From the NCBI RefSeq assembly GCF_013315265.1, contig NZ_JABUFE010000003.1:186001-250000 (forward strand): a stretch of 64,000 bases of DNA, written 5' to 3'. Each line of letters starts with the position of its first letter. Within the stretch, counting starts at the first letter, position 1. The translations under genes and the position numbers were made by a program. The notes beneath the pieces were generated by a model. That model did no database searches. It was not told the DNA's origin and saw only the letters and a list, made by a program, of their open reading frames with translations. This DNA is from Parasulfitobacter algicola (GTDB taxonomy: Bacteria; Pseudomonadota; Alphaproteobacteria; Rhodobacterales; Rhodobacteraceae). Of this stretch, positions 26,656-38,987 are shown in pieces.

Positions 26656-27512
26656 CAGTCGTTTCCTGTTGCGATAGGCAAGTCGGGGTACATGCCCCAT
26701 TCTGCCCATGATCCATCATAAAGCGCGTGGTCGGTTTTGCCGATCCGTTCCATGGCCAGACTCAGAATGGCGGCTGTTATGCCTGACCCGCAGGTGGTGA
26801 TCGCGGGTTTGGTCAGGTTGACATCGGCATTGCGAAACGCGGCGCGAATGCCGTTTTCGTTTTTCATCGTCCCGTCGGCGTTCAGCAATTCCGAATAATG
26901 AACATTTTTCGAATTGGGGATATGGCCTGCACGCAGACCGGGGCGGGGTTCGGGATCATCGCCGCGGAACCGGCTGGGGCTGCGGGCATCAACAATTTCA
27001 TAATCGCCCAATTTTGCAGCGGCGGCGACTTGGGTGACATCTTTGATCAACTGATTTTGCTTTTGCACAGTCATATGGCGATCGCGGATGATGGGGGGCA
27101 GGTCTTCGGTCTGGCGATTTTCAGCCAGCCATTTGGGCAAGCCGCCATCCAGCACTGCCACATTACGTTTACCCATCAACCGAAACAGCCACCACACGCG
27201 GGCAGCAGAAAAGATGCCCATGCCGTCGTACACCACGACCTGATGGCCGTCGCCTACACCCATGGCGCGCAGGCGGCTCATGAATTTTTCGATGGGCGGG
27301 GCCATGTGGGGCATGTCGGATCTGTTGTCGCTGATATCGTCAAGATCGAAAAAGCGGGCACCTGGGATATGCTGATCACGATATTCGGCCTTGGCATCGC
27401 GGTTCATATCCGGCAGATACCAGGACGCATCCAGAAGACGCAGATCAGGATCGTTCAGATGATCGGCCAACCAATCGGTTGAAACGAGTGTTTTTGGATC
27501 GTCACCAGACAT
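26655..27512 (-). CDS. sseA: 3-mercaptopyruvate sulfurtransferase (rhodanese family)
   Basis: Two-rhodanese-domain sulfurtransferase of 285 residues. The catalytic cysteine lies in TTCGSGITA, the CG[ST]GxT loop of mercaptopyruvate (not thiosulfate) sulfurtransferases. The inactive N-terminal rhodanese domain includes VSTDWLADHLNDPDLRLLDASWYLP. Coupling with an aminotransferase fits cysteine catabolism through mercaptopyruvate (inference). Confidence 0.93.
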   Translation of the reverse strand: MSGDDPKTLVSTDWLADHLNDPDLRLLDASWYLPDMNRDAKAEYRDQHIPGARFFDLDDISDNRSDMPHMAPPIEKFMSRLRAMGVGDGHQVVVYDGMGIFSAARVWWLFRLMGKRNVAVLDGGLPKWLAENRQTEDLPPIIRDRHMTVQKQNQLIKDVTQVAAAAKLGDYEIVDARSPSRFRGDDPEPRPGLRAGHIPNSKNVHYSELLNADGTMKNENGIRAAFRNADVNLTKPAITTCGSGITAAILSLAMERIGKTDHALYDGSWAEWGMYPDLPIATGND

Positions 27513-27702
27513 GAAGGCCCCCCAGACATAGTTTAACTAACTGAGTAAACGGGCAAAACCTTGCTTGCAAGTGTCTATAGCTTTTGAAGGTTTATGGATG
27601 ACCGTAAAAATTTTAATTTATTCTTATGTAAAATTTGCAGCGGATTAAGGGTTTCGTATCGACTTGGAAGCTAGCGTGACGGTGACTGATAAAGAGGCTG
27701 AC

Positions 27703-28941
27703 ATGCAACCAGAAACCCCGCTTATAACGACGGCGCTGATTTCAGACGCTGATGATGATATCATCCAGACATCCTTGGATTTTGTGCGTGAACATCTTGA
27801 TATGGAGGTGGGCTACCTTTCAGAATTCGTGGGTGAAAACCTGGTTTTTCGCCATATCAGTGCGCCGGGACTGGAAGACATGATCGCAGTGGGCGATGGG
27901 ATGCCGCTGGATCAGGTTTATTGCCCATATATATTGGATGGGCGTTTGCCTGAACTGATCCCGGATACGGCCGATGTGCCACTGACCCAGGATATTGCAA
28001 TGACCCATGCGCTACCAATCCGGTCGCATGTCAGCATTCCCATAAAGCGTCGTGATGGGTCGACTTATGGGATGTTTTGCTGTCTTAGCCGCACACCACG
28101 TCCGTCGTTGAATGATCGTGATCTGAACGTGATGCGCGCCTTTGCGCGGCTGTCCAGCGAAACGATCAATGGTGTTCTGGATGAACGCATGCGTCATACG
28201 GAAATGCGCAACCGGATCAGTCAAGCTATCGACGGTAAGGAATTTACTATATTTTATCAGCCGATCATGGATGCAAAAACACGTACCGCCAAAGGGTATG
28301 AGGCCTTGTGTAGGTTTCATCATGAACCTTACCGCACACCTGATTTGTGGTTCGAAGATGCACGTCAGGTCGGTTTGCAGGTCGATCTTGAGATTGCCGC
28401 CATTTCCAAAGCGTTGAGAGCGCTGAACAAATTGCCTGAAGATATCTATGTTTCGGTCAATGCATCGCCGAAAACTGTGGAAAGCGGCAGGCTTATGGAT
28501 GTATTTGCCGATTTTCCCTGTGATCGCATTGTGTTGGAATTGACCGAACACGTAGAGATTGGTTGCTATGACAGGCTGATGAAAAAGCTGGAAGTGTTGC
28601 GCTTTCATGGTATTCGGATTGCGATCGATGATGCGGGTGCCGGATATGCAGGCCTGCAGCACATTGTGCGCCTGCGCCCCGATATTATCAAACTGGACAT
28701 ATCGCTGACCTCGAACATTGATCAGGATCTTGTGCGCCGGTCACTGGCCACAGCTTTGGTTGGATTTGCGAATGAAACCAACGCTTTGATGGTTGCCGAA
28801 GGGGTCGAGACCGAAATGGAATTTGCCACCCTGAAGTATCTGGGCATCGACTTGATGCAAGGATATCTGCTGGGGCGACCGGCTGATCTGTCTGTTGCGA
28901 TGGTTGATTTTGGCAGTGTGGCCCGCCGCAAGGTTGGCTGA
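27703..28941 (+). CDS. GAF-EAL domain cyclic-di-GMP phosphodiesterase
   Basis: About 412 residues. An N-terminal GAF sensor domain (roughly residues 15-165) is followed by an EAL domain (about 180-405). Catalytic signatures are present: GYEALCRF for the EAL motif, SVNASP, ELTEHVEI, IDDAGAGYA in place of DDFGTGYS, IKLDISL, AEGVET and QGYLLGRP, so it is probably an active c-di-GMP hydrolase. The ATG at 27703 follows AAAGAGG; an upstream TTG at 27664 has no such site. No GGDEF domain and no membrane segment are visible. The gene converges on folC with a single base between the stops. Confidence 0.9.
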   Translation: MQPETPLITTALISDADDDIIQTSLDFVREHLDMEVGYLSEFVGENLVFRHISAPGLEDMIAVGDGMPLDQVYCPYILDGRLPELIPDTADVPLTQDIAMTHALPIRSHVSIPIKRRDGSTYGMFCCLSRTPRPSLNDRDLNVMRAFARLSSETINGVLDERMRHTEMRNRISQAIDGKEFTIFYQPIMDAKTRTAKGYEALCRFHHEPYRTPDLWFEDARQVGLQVDLEIAAISKALRALNKLPEDIYVSVNASPKTVESGRLMDVFADFPCDRIVLELTEHVEIGCYDRLMKKLEVLRFHGIRIAIDDAGAGYAGLQHIVRLRPDIIKLDISLTSNIDQDLVRRSLATALVGFANETNALMVAEGVETEMEFATLKYLGIDLMQGYLLGRPADLSVAMVDFGSVARRKVG

Positions 28942-28942
28942 T

Positions 28943-30208
28943 CTAGCCGTTATCGCGCAAAATGCGGCCCGCCAGGTAAAGTGATCCGCAGATCATCACA
29001 CGGGCGCAGGGGCTGTGGGCTGTGATATCCTGAAGCGCTGTTATCACATCGGGGGCCGTTTTTGCAGCAAGGCCCACGGATTTGGCAGCCGCAACCGTAT
29101 CTGCCGCGTCAAGGGTGTTGGGTTCACCGGGAATATCCACGGCAGTTAAATCAATGGCCTGTTCGGCCAGGGGTCTTAGAAAGCCCGCGACATCCTTGGT
29201 GTTCATCATACCGCAGATCAGGTGGGTGGGTCGTTTGGGAAAAGCCCCCAATGCTGCTGCAAGGGCGTGGCCAGCGGCGGGGTTATGGCCACCATCCAGC
29301 CACAGATCGATATTGGGGGCGATATCTTTCAGTGGACCGGTATGCAGTTTTTGCATGCGGGCCGGCCAGGTGGCATCCTGCATCGCAGCATCCGGGTTTC
29401 CCTGGCCCAATTCGCGCAACACTGCCAGCGCCATGCCTGCATTCTGAATCTGATGCGCGCCGATCAGACAGGGCAGGGGCAGATCAAGCAGACCTTTTTC
29501 ATCCTGAAAAACCAACCGCTCATTCTCGCGGTAGACATGCCAGTGCTGATTGTGCACCTGAAGCGGCGCGCCGAGACGTGTGGCTTTGTCTTCGATCACT
29601 TCAAGTGCTGGATCCTGTTGTGGCCCGACGATACAAGACACGCCAGGTTTTATGACCCCGGCCTTTTCACCAGCGATTTCGGGCAGTGTGTCGCCTAGAT
29701 ATTGCTGGTGATCCAGATCAACGGGGGTGATCACCGTGGCGCGGGGTTTGGCGATCACGTTTGTTGCATCCAGACGCCCGCCCAGACCGACCTCAAGCAA
29801 AGTATAGTCAGCGGGTGTTTCGGAAAAAGCCAACAGGCCTGCGACGGTCGTAATTTCAAAATATGTGATGGGCGCGCCATCATTTGCGGCCTCGCACCGG
29901 TCCAGCGCATCGGTCAAGGCTGCTTCGCTGATCAGATCGCCTGCCACACGGATACGTTCGTGAAAACGCGCCAGATGCGGCGATGTATAGGCGTGACAGG
30001 TCAAGCCCGATCCTTCGAGTCCTGCGCGGATCATCGCAAGCGTGGATCCTTTGCCATTCGTGCCCGCGATATGAATGACGGGCGGTAATTTTTCGTGTGG
30101 ATTGCCCAAAGCATCCAGCAGACGCCAGACGCGGTCCAATGTCAGATCAATGATTTTAGGATGCAATGACATCATCCGGTCAAGGATCATGTCAGAGCCA
30201 ACCGTCAC
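28943..30208 (-). CDS. folC: Dihydrofolate synthase/folylpolyglutamate synthase
   Basis: Folate biosynthesis ligase of the Mur-ligase superfamily, 421 residues. The P-loop is VIHIAGTNGKGSTLAMI; TYFEITTVAGLLAF, VGLGGRLDATNV and the DGGHNPAAG motif are typical. GTG start at 30208 overlaps the accD stop by four bases, the usual accD-folC pairing. An internal ATG (MILDRMMSLHP) is an alternative start. Confidence 0.95.
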   Translation of the reverse strand: MTVGSDMILDRMMSLHPKIIDLTLDRVWRLLDALGNPHEKLPPVIHIAGTNGKGSTLAMIRAGLEGSGLTCHAYTSPHLARFHERIRVAGDLISEAALTDALDRCEAANDGAPITYFEITTVAGLLAFSETPADYTLLEVGLGGRLDATNVIAKPRATVITPVDLDHQQYLGDTLPEIAGEKAGVIKPGVSCIVGPQQDPALEVIEDKATRLGAPLQVHNQHWHVYRENERLVFQDEKGLLDLPLPCLIGAHQIQNAGMALAVLRELGQGNPDAAMQDATWPARMQKLHTGPLKDIAPNIDLWLDGGHNPAAGHALAAALGAFPKRPTHLICGMMNTKDVAGFLRPLAEQAIDLTAVDIPGEPNTLDAADTVAAAKSVGLAAKTAPDVITALQDITAHSPCARVMICGSLYLAGRILRDNG

Positions 30209-31158
30209 GGTTTGTTGTCCTGAGACAGGGCCTCCTCGACCAATTCGGCAGAGTCAGGTCCGGCATCCGGGCCTTCGGCGGGGGCAGGCAGATCGGCTTT
30301 GATGGCAGGGGGCAGCTGCATCATCATGCGGGTGATTGTGATCAGTTCATCGCGCATTTCAACGCGTGGCGTCACACGGTCCACCATACCATGTTCCAAC
30401 AGATATTCGGCGCGCTGGAACCCTTCGGGCAGTTTTTCGCGGATGGTCTGTTCGATCACGCTTGGGCCAGCAAAACAAATCAGTGCGTTGGGTTCGGCGA
30501 TATGAACATCACCCAGCATCGCGTAACTGGCGGTCACGCCGCCGGATGTCGGATTGGTGAGCACGACGATATAGGGCAGGTTTGCTTCTTTCAGCATTTG
30601 TACGGCGACAGTGGTACGGGGCATTTGCATCAGGCTTAAGATGCCTTCTTGCATGCGCGCGCCGCCAGTTGATGAAAACAGGATCAGCGGGCGGTTCAAC
30701 TTGATCGCACGCTCGGCCGCTGCAATCACGGCATTGCCCACATACATGCCCATCGAGCCACCGATGAACCGAAAATCCTGACCTGCGGCCACAACCGGCG
30801 TACGGCCGATTTCGCCTTCGACCACCAGCATGGCGTCTTTTTCACCGGTGGCTTTCATTGCCGCGCGCAGTTTGTCGGGATAGCGCTTTTGATCGCGGAA
30901 ATGCAGCGGATCCTGAATGGGTTCGGGCACGTCGACTTCGCTGAAGATGCCGCCATCGAACAGGCTGTTGAAGCGGTCGCGCGGGGAAATATACATGTGA
31001 TGCCCGCAGTTTGTGCAGACATTCAGATTTTCGGTCAATTCGCGGTGAAACAACATTGTGCTGCATTCATCGCATTTATGCCACAGATTTTCAGGGATCT
31101 CGCGGCGCGAAAAGATCGAATTGATGCGTGGGCGGACGTAGTTGGAAATCCAGTTCAT
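30205..31158 (-). CDS. accD: Acetyl-CoA carboxylase carboxyltransferase subunit beta
   Basis: Beta subunit of the acetyl-CoA carboxylase carboxyltransferase, first step of fatty acid synthesis; 317 residues. The N-terminal four-cysteine zinc finger (CDECSTMLF and CTNCGHHM) and the crotonase-like core with GGSMGMYVGNA and SSTGGARMQEG are present. Transcribed with folC downstream and with two CPBP membrane protease genes upstream. Confidence 0.97.
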   Translation of the reverse strand: MNWISNYVRPRINSIFSRREIPENLWHKCDECSTMLFHRELTENLNVCTNCGHHMYISPRDRFNSLFDGGIFSEVDVPEPIQDPLHFRDQKRYPDKLRAAMKATGEKDAMLVVEGEIGRTPVVAAGQDFRFIGGSMGMYVGNAVIAAAERAIKLNRPLILFSSTGGARMQEGILSLMQMPRTTVAVQMLKEANLPYIVVLTNPTSGGVTASYAMLGDVHIAEPNALICFAGPSVIEQTIREKLPEGFQRAEYLLEHGMVDRVTPRVEMRDELITITRMMMQLPPAIKADLPAPAEGPDAGPDSAELVEEALSQDNKP

Positions 31159-31215
31159 CGGCGAACCTTATTTTACTGTTAATGCTCATTTAATCGGGGT
31201 TCAGACAAATTGCAA

Positions 31216-32112
31216 TCAGCGCCGCAACGCATTGCGGGCTGTAAGCCATATGATCAGAAGAAAGCCAAGTTGATAGATCAGGCCTATCGAAAGGATTGTT
31301 TCAGCGGATTGGCCTTGTGCGATGTCAGCGTCAACGGATGGAAACAAGATCAACGCCAGGCCCGAACCTTGACCGCCGTGTTCACCATAAAGCAGCATGG
31401 CCGCAATATTATTTGCCAGATGCAGTGCGAAGGCAGGGCCAAGATTGCCAGACCGCGCAGTCAGATCAGATGCCACAAGTCCAAAGCTGAACGTCCAGAT
31501 CATAGTTTGCATATTGCTGGTATAGTCTGCTTCGCTTGAATAATGCGCCCATGCAAACAGGATGTTCGGGACGATCAGCCAGATCAGCGGGCTGTTGAAG
31601 CGGGCGGCCAGTTGTTGCTGGACATAGCCGCGATAGAACAATTCTTCGGATCCGGTTTGGATCAGCAATGCCAGAACCGAGATCGGCAAAAGGGCGGCCC
31701 ACCTAAAAACGTTCCGCACCTCAAGAATTTGCGATCCATAGAATGTCAGATAGATGACTTCTAACAGAACCATGATCATGCAAAGCGCGATAAAGGTCGC
31801 CCGGAAGTCACGCACCACATGAAATGGATTACCGATCAGGCTGAGAAAATCGCGATTGTGGCGTAGTTCGGCGACCAGAATGACCGCGATGCCAAAGAAG
31901 GCAAAGGTGAAAAGCTGTATCAGCATGCCGCCCGCTGTGGTGCCCTGGTAAATAGCGTCAGGATCTTGGGACAGCACAGTCATAACGCCGTACATGATGA
32001 TAAAGCCAAAAATAAATGCCAGCTCTATAAAGATAATGCCAAGGATCAGGGAACCCAGATCGGATTTTGGACGCGCAGGGTCTACAAAGGCATCGTGATT
32101 GCGATAAGCCAT
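31216..32112 (-). CDS. CPBP family intramembrane metalloprotease, copy 1
   Basis: A 298-residue polytopic membrane protein of the CAAX-protease/bacteriocin-processing (CPBP/Abi) family with about seven to eight helices. Active-site motifs are GSEELFYRG (EExxxR), LFAWAHY (FxxxH) and HLANN (HxxxN). It is paralogous to the gene three bases upstream. In bacteria such proteins process peptides or act in immunity to them; the target here is unknown. Confidence 0.88.
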   Translation of the reverse strand: MAYRNHDAFVDPARPKSDLGSLILGIIFIELAFIFGFIIMYGVMTVLSQDPDAIYQGTTAGGMLIQLFTFAFFGIAVILVAELRHNRDFLSLIGNPFHVVRDFRATFIALCMIMVLLEVIYLTFYGSQILEVRNVFRWAALLPISVLALLIQTGSEELFYRGYVQQQLAARFNSPLIWLIVPNILFAWAHYSSEADYTSNMQTMIWTFSFGLVASDLTARSGNLGPAFALHLANNIAAMLLYGEHGGQGSGLALILFPSVDADIAQGQSAETILSIGLIYQLGFLLIIWLTARNALRR

Positions 32113-32115
32113 CCG

Positions 32116-33006
32116 TTATCTGCTGATCGCGACGCGTGCAGCCAGCCAGCCCACAACAATTGTCGCAAAATCCTGGGGCAGGTGGGCCATAATTTCGGCG
32201 TCTGCCATCCCAAAGGGATAGGTATAAAGCGCCACACCTGACAGCGGCCCTTGGGTTGAGATAAAGGTGATTGCAATGAGATTGTTCAGAAAATGCATCG
32301 CGATGGCCGGGCCCAGGTTTCCAGCGCGCGCGGTCAAATCAGCGGCGATGACACCGAAAAGCGTGGCCCATCCCACAATGAACCAAGTGTTATCACCCGC
32401 CATTTCAGGGCTGAAATGCATCAAGCCAAAGATCACAGAAGGAACGATCATCCAGATCAAAGGTGACGCAAAACGCGCTGCAAGCTGACTTTGAAGATAG
32501 CCGCGAAAGACGATTTCTTCAGCACTGGTCTGGATCAGAACACCAAGAATGGCGATGGGCAGCAATTTCAGCCACAGGCCTGTATCAAGGTTTTGCACCG
32601 GTGTTTCGTCAGGGCCGCTTGGCAACGGTAACATCAGCAAGACAATGCTAAGCAGCATCAACACACCTAACACCCGCAGGAAGTCAGCCGCCATCATTCG
32701 AAACGGTCCCAACAGCGACAACAGGCCGCGCCGATGCAGTGCAAGGGTCGCGATAACGATCCCGCCGGTCATGCACACAAAGCTAAACAACATCATCAGT
32801 GTGCCTGCCGGCGTGGCTTGCGCTTCCGGGTCTGCAAAGCTGAGAAGGCTTTCGATATCGCCACTTAACGCACCGAACAGCGCAACAAACATCATCGCCA
32901 GGATTGCGTAAATCGCAAAACCCAGCACAAAACCCAATAAAGTGCGCCACAATTGGGCATAACTGCGGGCGGGTTGAACCATATATTCGTGATCTTGATA
33001 ATTCAT
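32116..33006 (-). CDS. CPBP family intramembrane metalloprotease, copy 2
   Basis: Paralogue of the next gene, about 296 residues, with motifs [19 protein letters not shown] and HFLNN. The start is set at 33006 because [15 protein letters not shown] aligns with MAYRNHDAFVDPARP of the neighbour; an earlier in-frame start has no better ribosome binding site. Both retain all proposed catalytic residues, so the tandem pair arose by duplication and both are probably active. Divergent from ilvD. Confidence 0.86.
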   Translation of the reverse strand: MNYQDHEYMVQPARSYAQLWRTLLGFVLGFAIYAILAMMFVALFGALSGDIESLLSFADPEAQATPAGTLMMLFSFVCMTGGIVIATLALHRRGLLSLLGPFRMMAADFLRVLGVLMLLSIVLLMLPLPSGPDETPVQNLDTGLWLKLLPIAILGVLIQTSAEEIVFRGYLQSQLAARFASPLIWMIVPSVIFGLMHFSPEMAGDNTWFIVGWATLFGVIAADLTARAGNLGPAIAMHFLNNLIAITFISTQGPLSGVALYTYPFGMADAEIMAHLPQDFATIVVGWLAARVAISR

Positions 33007-33092
33007 GGAAATATCCATGGCGATGCAAACCCGCTTGTGCAAGAGGCGGCGCTATCTTATTCCCGGATTATCGCATTTTCGGGAGGCCAGTG

Positions 33093-34826
33093 ATGCTGAA
33101 AGGCAAGCAAGACAAATCCAGACTGCCAAGTCGCCACGTAACCGAAGGGCCATCGCGCGCGCCGCACCGGTCCTATTACTATGCCATGGGGCTGAGCGAG
33201 GACGAGATTGCGCAGCCCTTCGTGGGCGTGGCCACCTGCTGGAACGAGGCAGCACCTTGCAATATATCGCTGAATCGACAGGCGCAGGCGGTCAAGTTGG
33301 GCGTGAAAAGTGCCGCTGGCACCCCGCGTGAATTCACAACGATCACAGTGACAGACGGGATTGCGATGGGTCACGAAGGCATGCGGTCATCGCTGGCCAG
33401 TCGCGAGGCGATTGCCGATACGGTCGAATTGACGATGCGCGGGCATTGCTATGACGCGATTGTGGGGCTTGCGGGCTGCGACAAATCGCTGCCGGGCATG
33501 ATGATGGCAATGGTGCGGCTGAACGTACCGTCGGTTTTTATCTATGGGGGTTCGATTTTGCCGGGTCGTCTGGATGGCAAGGATGTGACCGTTCAGGATG
33601 TTTTTGAAGCCGTGGGCCAACATCAGGCGGGGAACATGTCGGATGATGCACTGCGCACGCTAGAACGCGTCGCTTGCCCATCCGCAGGCGCTTGTGGTGG
33701 CCAGTTCACCGCCAACACGATGGCTTGTGTGTCCGAGGCGATCGGGTTGGCACTGCCCAATTCGTCAGGTGCCCCGGCCCCTTATGAAAGCCGCGATCAA
33801 TATGCGATTGCATCTGGCGAAGCGGTTATGGAACTTTTGGAAAAAAACATTCGCGCCCGCGATATCGTGACGCTGAAGTCACTGCAAAATGCCGCGCGGA
33901 TCGTGGCTTGTACGGGTGGATCCACCAATGCAGGGCTGCATCTGCCCGCGATTGCCCATGAGGCCGGAATTGATTTCGATCTGGATGATGTCTGCGAGAT
34001 TTTCCGCGATACGCCCTATTTCGTCGATCTGAAGCCTGGCGGCAGTTACGTGGCCAAAGATCTTTACGAGGCGGGCGGCGTGCCTGTTGTGATGAAAGAG
34101 TTGCGCAAAGCCGGTCTGATCCATGAAGATTGCATGACTGTAACGGGCCGCAGTATTGGTGAAGAGCTTGATATCGTCACGAAAGAGGCCGACGGTACCG
34201 TGATCTATCCGGTGGAAAATCCGCTTAGCAAAACTGGCGGCGTTGTCGGACTAAAGGGTAATTTGGCCCCCGAAGGCGCGATTGTGAAAGTGGCGGGCAT
34301 CGACAGCCAGCACCAGATTTTTACGGGTCCAGCGCGCGTGTTTGAGTGTGAAGAAGATGCCTTTGAGGCCGTACAAAAGCGCGCATATGAGGAAGGCGAA
34401 GTGATCGTGATCCGCAACGAAGGCCCCGCCGGTGGCCCCGGTATGCGCGAAATGCTGGCGACTACGGCGGCGTTGTCGGGTCAGGGCATGGGCAAAAAGG
34501 TTGCCCTGATCACCGATGGGCGTTTTTCTGGCGCGACGCGCGGGTTCTGTGTGGGTCATGTCGGCCCCGAGGCGGCCCATGGCGGGCCCATTGCACTGAT
34601 CAAAAATGGCGATGTCATCACGATCAATGCGATCGAAGGTATCCTAAGGGTTGATCTGACAGAGGATGAATTGGCCGAACGCAAGGAAAACTGGACAGGT
34701 CCCCGCGAAACGATCTATGCCAGTGGCGCACTGTGGAAATTCGCGCAGCTTGTAGGCGGCGCGAAATTGGGGGCGGTGACACACCCAGGGGGCAAAGCCG
34801 AACGGCATGTCTATATGGACCTATAA
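33093..34826 (+). CDS. ilvD: Dihydroxy-acid dehydratase
   Basis: Fe-S dehydratase of valine, leucine and isoleucine synthesis; 577 residues. Cluster cysteines are visible in [23 protein letters not shown] and [16 protein letters not shown], and the C-terminal part has [14 protein letters not shown] at 33093 follows GGGAGG; longer in-frame starts run into the opposite-strand gene. Its 3' end overlaps the following lipoprotein gene by 20 bases. Confidence 0.97.
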   Translation: MLKGKQDKSRLPSRHVTEGPSRAPHRSYYYAMGLSEDEIAQPFVGVATCWNEAAPCNISLNRQAQAVKLGVKSAAGTPREFTTITVTDGIAMGHEGMRSSLASREAIADTVELTMRGHCYDAIVGLAGCDKSLPGMMMAMVRLNVPSVFIYGGSILPGRLDGKDVTVQDVFEAVGQHQAGNMSDDALRTLERVACPSAGACGGQFTANTMACVSEAIGLALPNSSGAPAPYESRDQYAIASGEAVMELLEKNIRARDIVTLKSLQNAARIVACTGGSTNAGLHLPAIAHEAGIDFDLDDVCEIFRDTPYFVDLKPGGSYVAKDLYEAGGVPVVMKELRKAGLIHEDCMTVTGRSIGEELDIVTKEADGTVIYPVENPLSKTGGVVGLKGNLAPEGAIVKVAGIDSQHQIFTGPARVFECEEDAFEAVQKRAYEEGEVIVIRNEGPAGGPGMREMLATTAALSGQGMGKKVALITDGRFSGATRGFCVGHVGPEAAHGGPIALIKNGDVITINAIEGILRVDLTEDELAERKENWTGPRETIYASGALWKFAQLVGGAKLGAVTHPGGKAERHVYMDL

Positions 34827-35505
34827 AGCAACGCTTTGCGCGCTTGTGTTTGCCATCGCGGGATGCAGCGATGGCGGACCGCAGGCATTTTTAAGCATGT
34901 CGAACCTGAATGGGTCTGCGAACACAGCCCTGCGTGAAGTGCGACTGGCAGACCGCAACGTGACCATCAGTGGTTTGTCAGACTATTGCATAGACAAAAC
35001 ACTACTGCGTCCCAATGTGGCGGCGCTGTTTCCATGCGCCAACCTTGGGATGCGTCGTGCAGAATGGCCGCAAACACGGGCGGCCTTTGTTGTGACGGTC
35101 GGGCAACCGGGCGGCGCGGATTTGCTGGTTAACCCTGATGATACGCAGGCATTCCTGAAATCAAATCGCGGTCGTCAAGTGCTAAGTCGGACCGGTAATG
35201 CTGCCACTGTGACTGTTGCCAGGACAGTGGCGCGCCGGGATGCAATTTATGTTTTGGCCAGTGATACCAGTCCCAATCCCTTTGGGCAAAATCAGCTGCG
35301 TCACTGGCGTGCGTTTACTATGCTAAACGGACGGTTAACCACTGTCAGCGCAACCGGATATGGCGAAGTGTCTTTAGCTGAAGATCAGGGTTTTGCCATG
35401 CTTGAACGGTTTGTAAAGCGTTTGCGTTCAGACAATGGCGCAGTGTCGGAAATTGTTGTGACCAGATCAGGAAAAGCGGCCGCACTGGCGGGCTATGCGC
35501 CCTGA
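34807..35505 (+). CDS. Hypothetical lipoprotein
   Basis: A 232-residue protein with a lipoprotein signal peptide (ALVFAIAGC; lipobox cysteine near residue 20), so probably anchored to a periplasmic membrane face. The rest is predicted soluble, with [15 protein letters not shown] and [23 protein letters not shown] segments; no family recognised. Its start lies inside the end of ilvD (20-base overlap), suggesting translational coupling. Confidence 0.72.
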   Translation: MSIWTYKATLCALVFAIAGCSDGGPQAFLSMSNLNGSANTALREVRLADRNVTISGLSDYCIDKTLLRPNVAALFPCANLGMRRAEWPQTRAAFVVTVGQPGGADLLVNPDDTQAFLKSNRGRQVLSRTGNAATVTVARTVARRDAIYVLASDTSPNPFGQNQLRHWRAFTMLNGRLTTVSATGYGEVSLAEDQGFAMLERFVKRLRSDNGAVSEIVVTRSGKAAALAGYAP

Positions 35506-35536
35506 TTGGGCACTTGCGTTGAAAGGTTAAGACAGA

Positions 35537-36310
35537 ATGGGCCGGTCTGGCAGCAAAATCACCGAACGCGTTTTGCACCGTATGGCGCGGCGGCATTGGG
35601 CGCGTGTGGCAGATCAGGCAGACAACATCAATATCTCAAATCTGCGCACGTATCGAAAAGATGCGCGAGAATTACGCAAACATATCAATGCGTTGATCGC
35701 GGTCGCAGACGGCAGGTTGGCCTTGCCGCGCTTAGGATCAAACCTGACTCAGTCTCCTGCGCACAGTGATTGGGTTTGGCGGCCAGAGATCTGGGCTGTT
35801 CCGCTGGAGATCCCCGGCGTTGTGGATACGCAGAACAATGCAAAGATCGGAACGCAAGCGCAGTTATTTCATGATGGTACACATGGTGATCTTATGTTGC
35901 GCCAGATGCGCAACAATAGCCGCTCCGACCTGGCGCCATTCAGTCTGAAGATGGATGTGTTTGACACAGGTGGCAGCTATGTGTCGGTTGTGGTGGACCT
36001 GCCGGAAAGCGCATTGGACGGGTTAACCAAAAATCATATCATTCGGGCAGATATCTGGGCCCAGATTGAACGCCCGATTGGCACATCGTTCCGGCTGAAC
36101 ATCCAGCATGGACCGAATTCGGAACAGATTTTGAATTATGCGCAGTTTGATCAGGATCATGCTGTTGTAGAATTTGATCTGGCCTATGCCAAAATACATG
36201 AAAAGCGGGTGGAAAAAATCTGGATTGATTTGATTTTTGAAAAACCGTGGATGACACAGATTGTGTTGCGGGATGTGACGTTCAGCCGCCAGATCAGAGC
36301 CGAGCTTTAG
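35537..36310 (+). CDS. Hypothetical protein, DUF6478-like
   Basis: A 257-residue soluble protein without signal peptide or membrane helix. The N-terminus is basic and helical (ITERVLHRMARRHWARVADQADN), followed by strands containing DWVWRPEIWAVPL and FHDGTHGDLMLRQMRNN. From memory it resembles a family limited largely to Rhodobacterales (DUF6478); function unknown. The gene lies between a lipoprotein gene and a short gene with which it may form an operon (14-base gap). Confidence 0.65.
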   Translation: MGRSGSKITERVLHRMARRHWARVADQADNINISNLRTYRKDARELRKHINALIAVADGRLALPRLGSNLTQSPAHSDWVWRPEIWAVPLEIPGVVDTQNNAKIGTQAQLFHDGTHGDLMLRQMRNNSRSDLAPFSLKMDVFDTGGSYVSVVVDLPESALDGLTKNHIIRADIWAQIERPIGTSFRLNIQHGPNSEQILNYAQFDQDHAVVEFDLAYAKIHEKRVEKIWIDLIFEKPWMTQIVLRDVTFSRQIRAEL

Positions 36311-36324
36311 TAGGGATGGCACAT

Positions 36325-36678
36325 ATGACATTAACTAAGACACGAATGCAGGACGGTATTTGGGAGGGATTATTGCAATCGCCCGGTGATCCACCCCGAT
36401 TGTCGGTTACTTTTCTGGATAGCCCTGTTGATGGTGTCGAAATTCTGCCCTGTGACGAAGGATTTTTGGTGCGCATTCCCATTCCCCGTCAGGCGATATC
36501 AGATGGTGTCCAGACGATTGTGATCAGTGTTGCCGACAGCGGGCTTGTGTTGGACCATATTCCGCTGATGGCTGGTGATCCGCAGGCTCATGATATCCGT
36601 GCCGAAGTCGATCTTTTACGCGCGGAACTGGACGTTCTAAAGCGTGCTTTTCGTCGGCATTGCAAGGAAACAATGTGA
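36325..36678 (+). CDS. Hypothetical protein with C-terminal coiled coil
   Basis: About 117 residues starting at ATG 36325 behind AGGGAT; in-frame alternatives upstream at 36316 are possible. The protein is mostly beta (RLSVTFLDSPVDGVEILPC, VQTIVISVADSGLVLDHIPL) and ends in a charged amphipathic helix (DLLRAELDVLKRAFRRH), a likely oligomerisation coil. Unknown family; it follows the DUF6478-like gene at 14 bases and may act with it. Confidence 0.6.
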   Translation: MTLTKTRMQDGIWEGLLQSPGDPPRLSVTFLDSPVDGVEILPCDEGFLVRIPIPRQAISDGVQTIVISVADSGLVLDHIPLMAGDPQAHDIRAEVDLLRAELDVLKRAFRRHCKETM

Positions 36679-36761
36679 CATTCTTTGATGTGTTGTGCGC
36701 ATTTGGTTTGCTGACCCAAATCCTAAAATACTCGAAGAACAATGACCTGATTTGACTATGA

Positions 36762-38855
<2,094 letters not shown>

Positions 38856-38987
38856 TGGGGTTTGATGTGGCACAAAAAGTGCCTAATTTTGGTCACGAAA
38901 TCCCGATAATGTCTGCTAAGTGTCCAATTCCTGCCCGAATTCGACACAATAGTTGTCACAAGCAAGTATTGGGGACAGAGGTACGGA

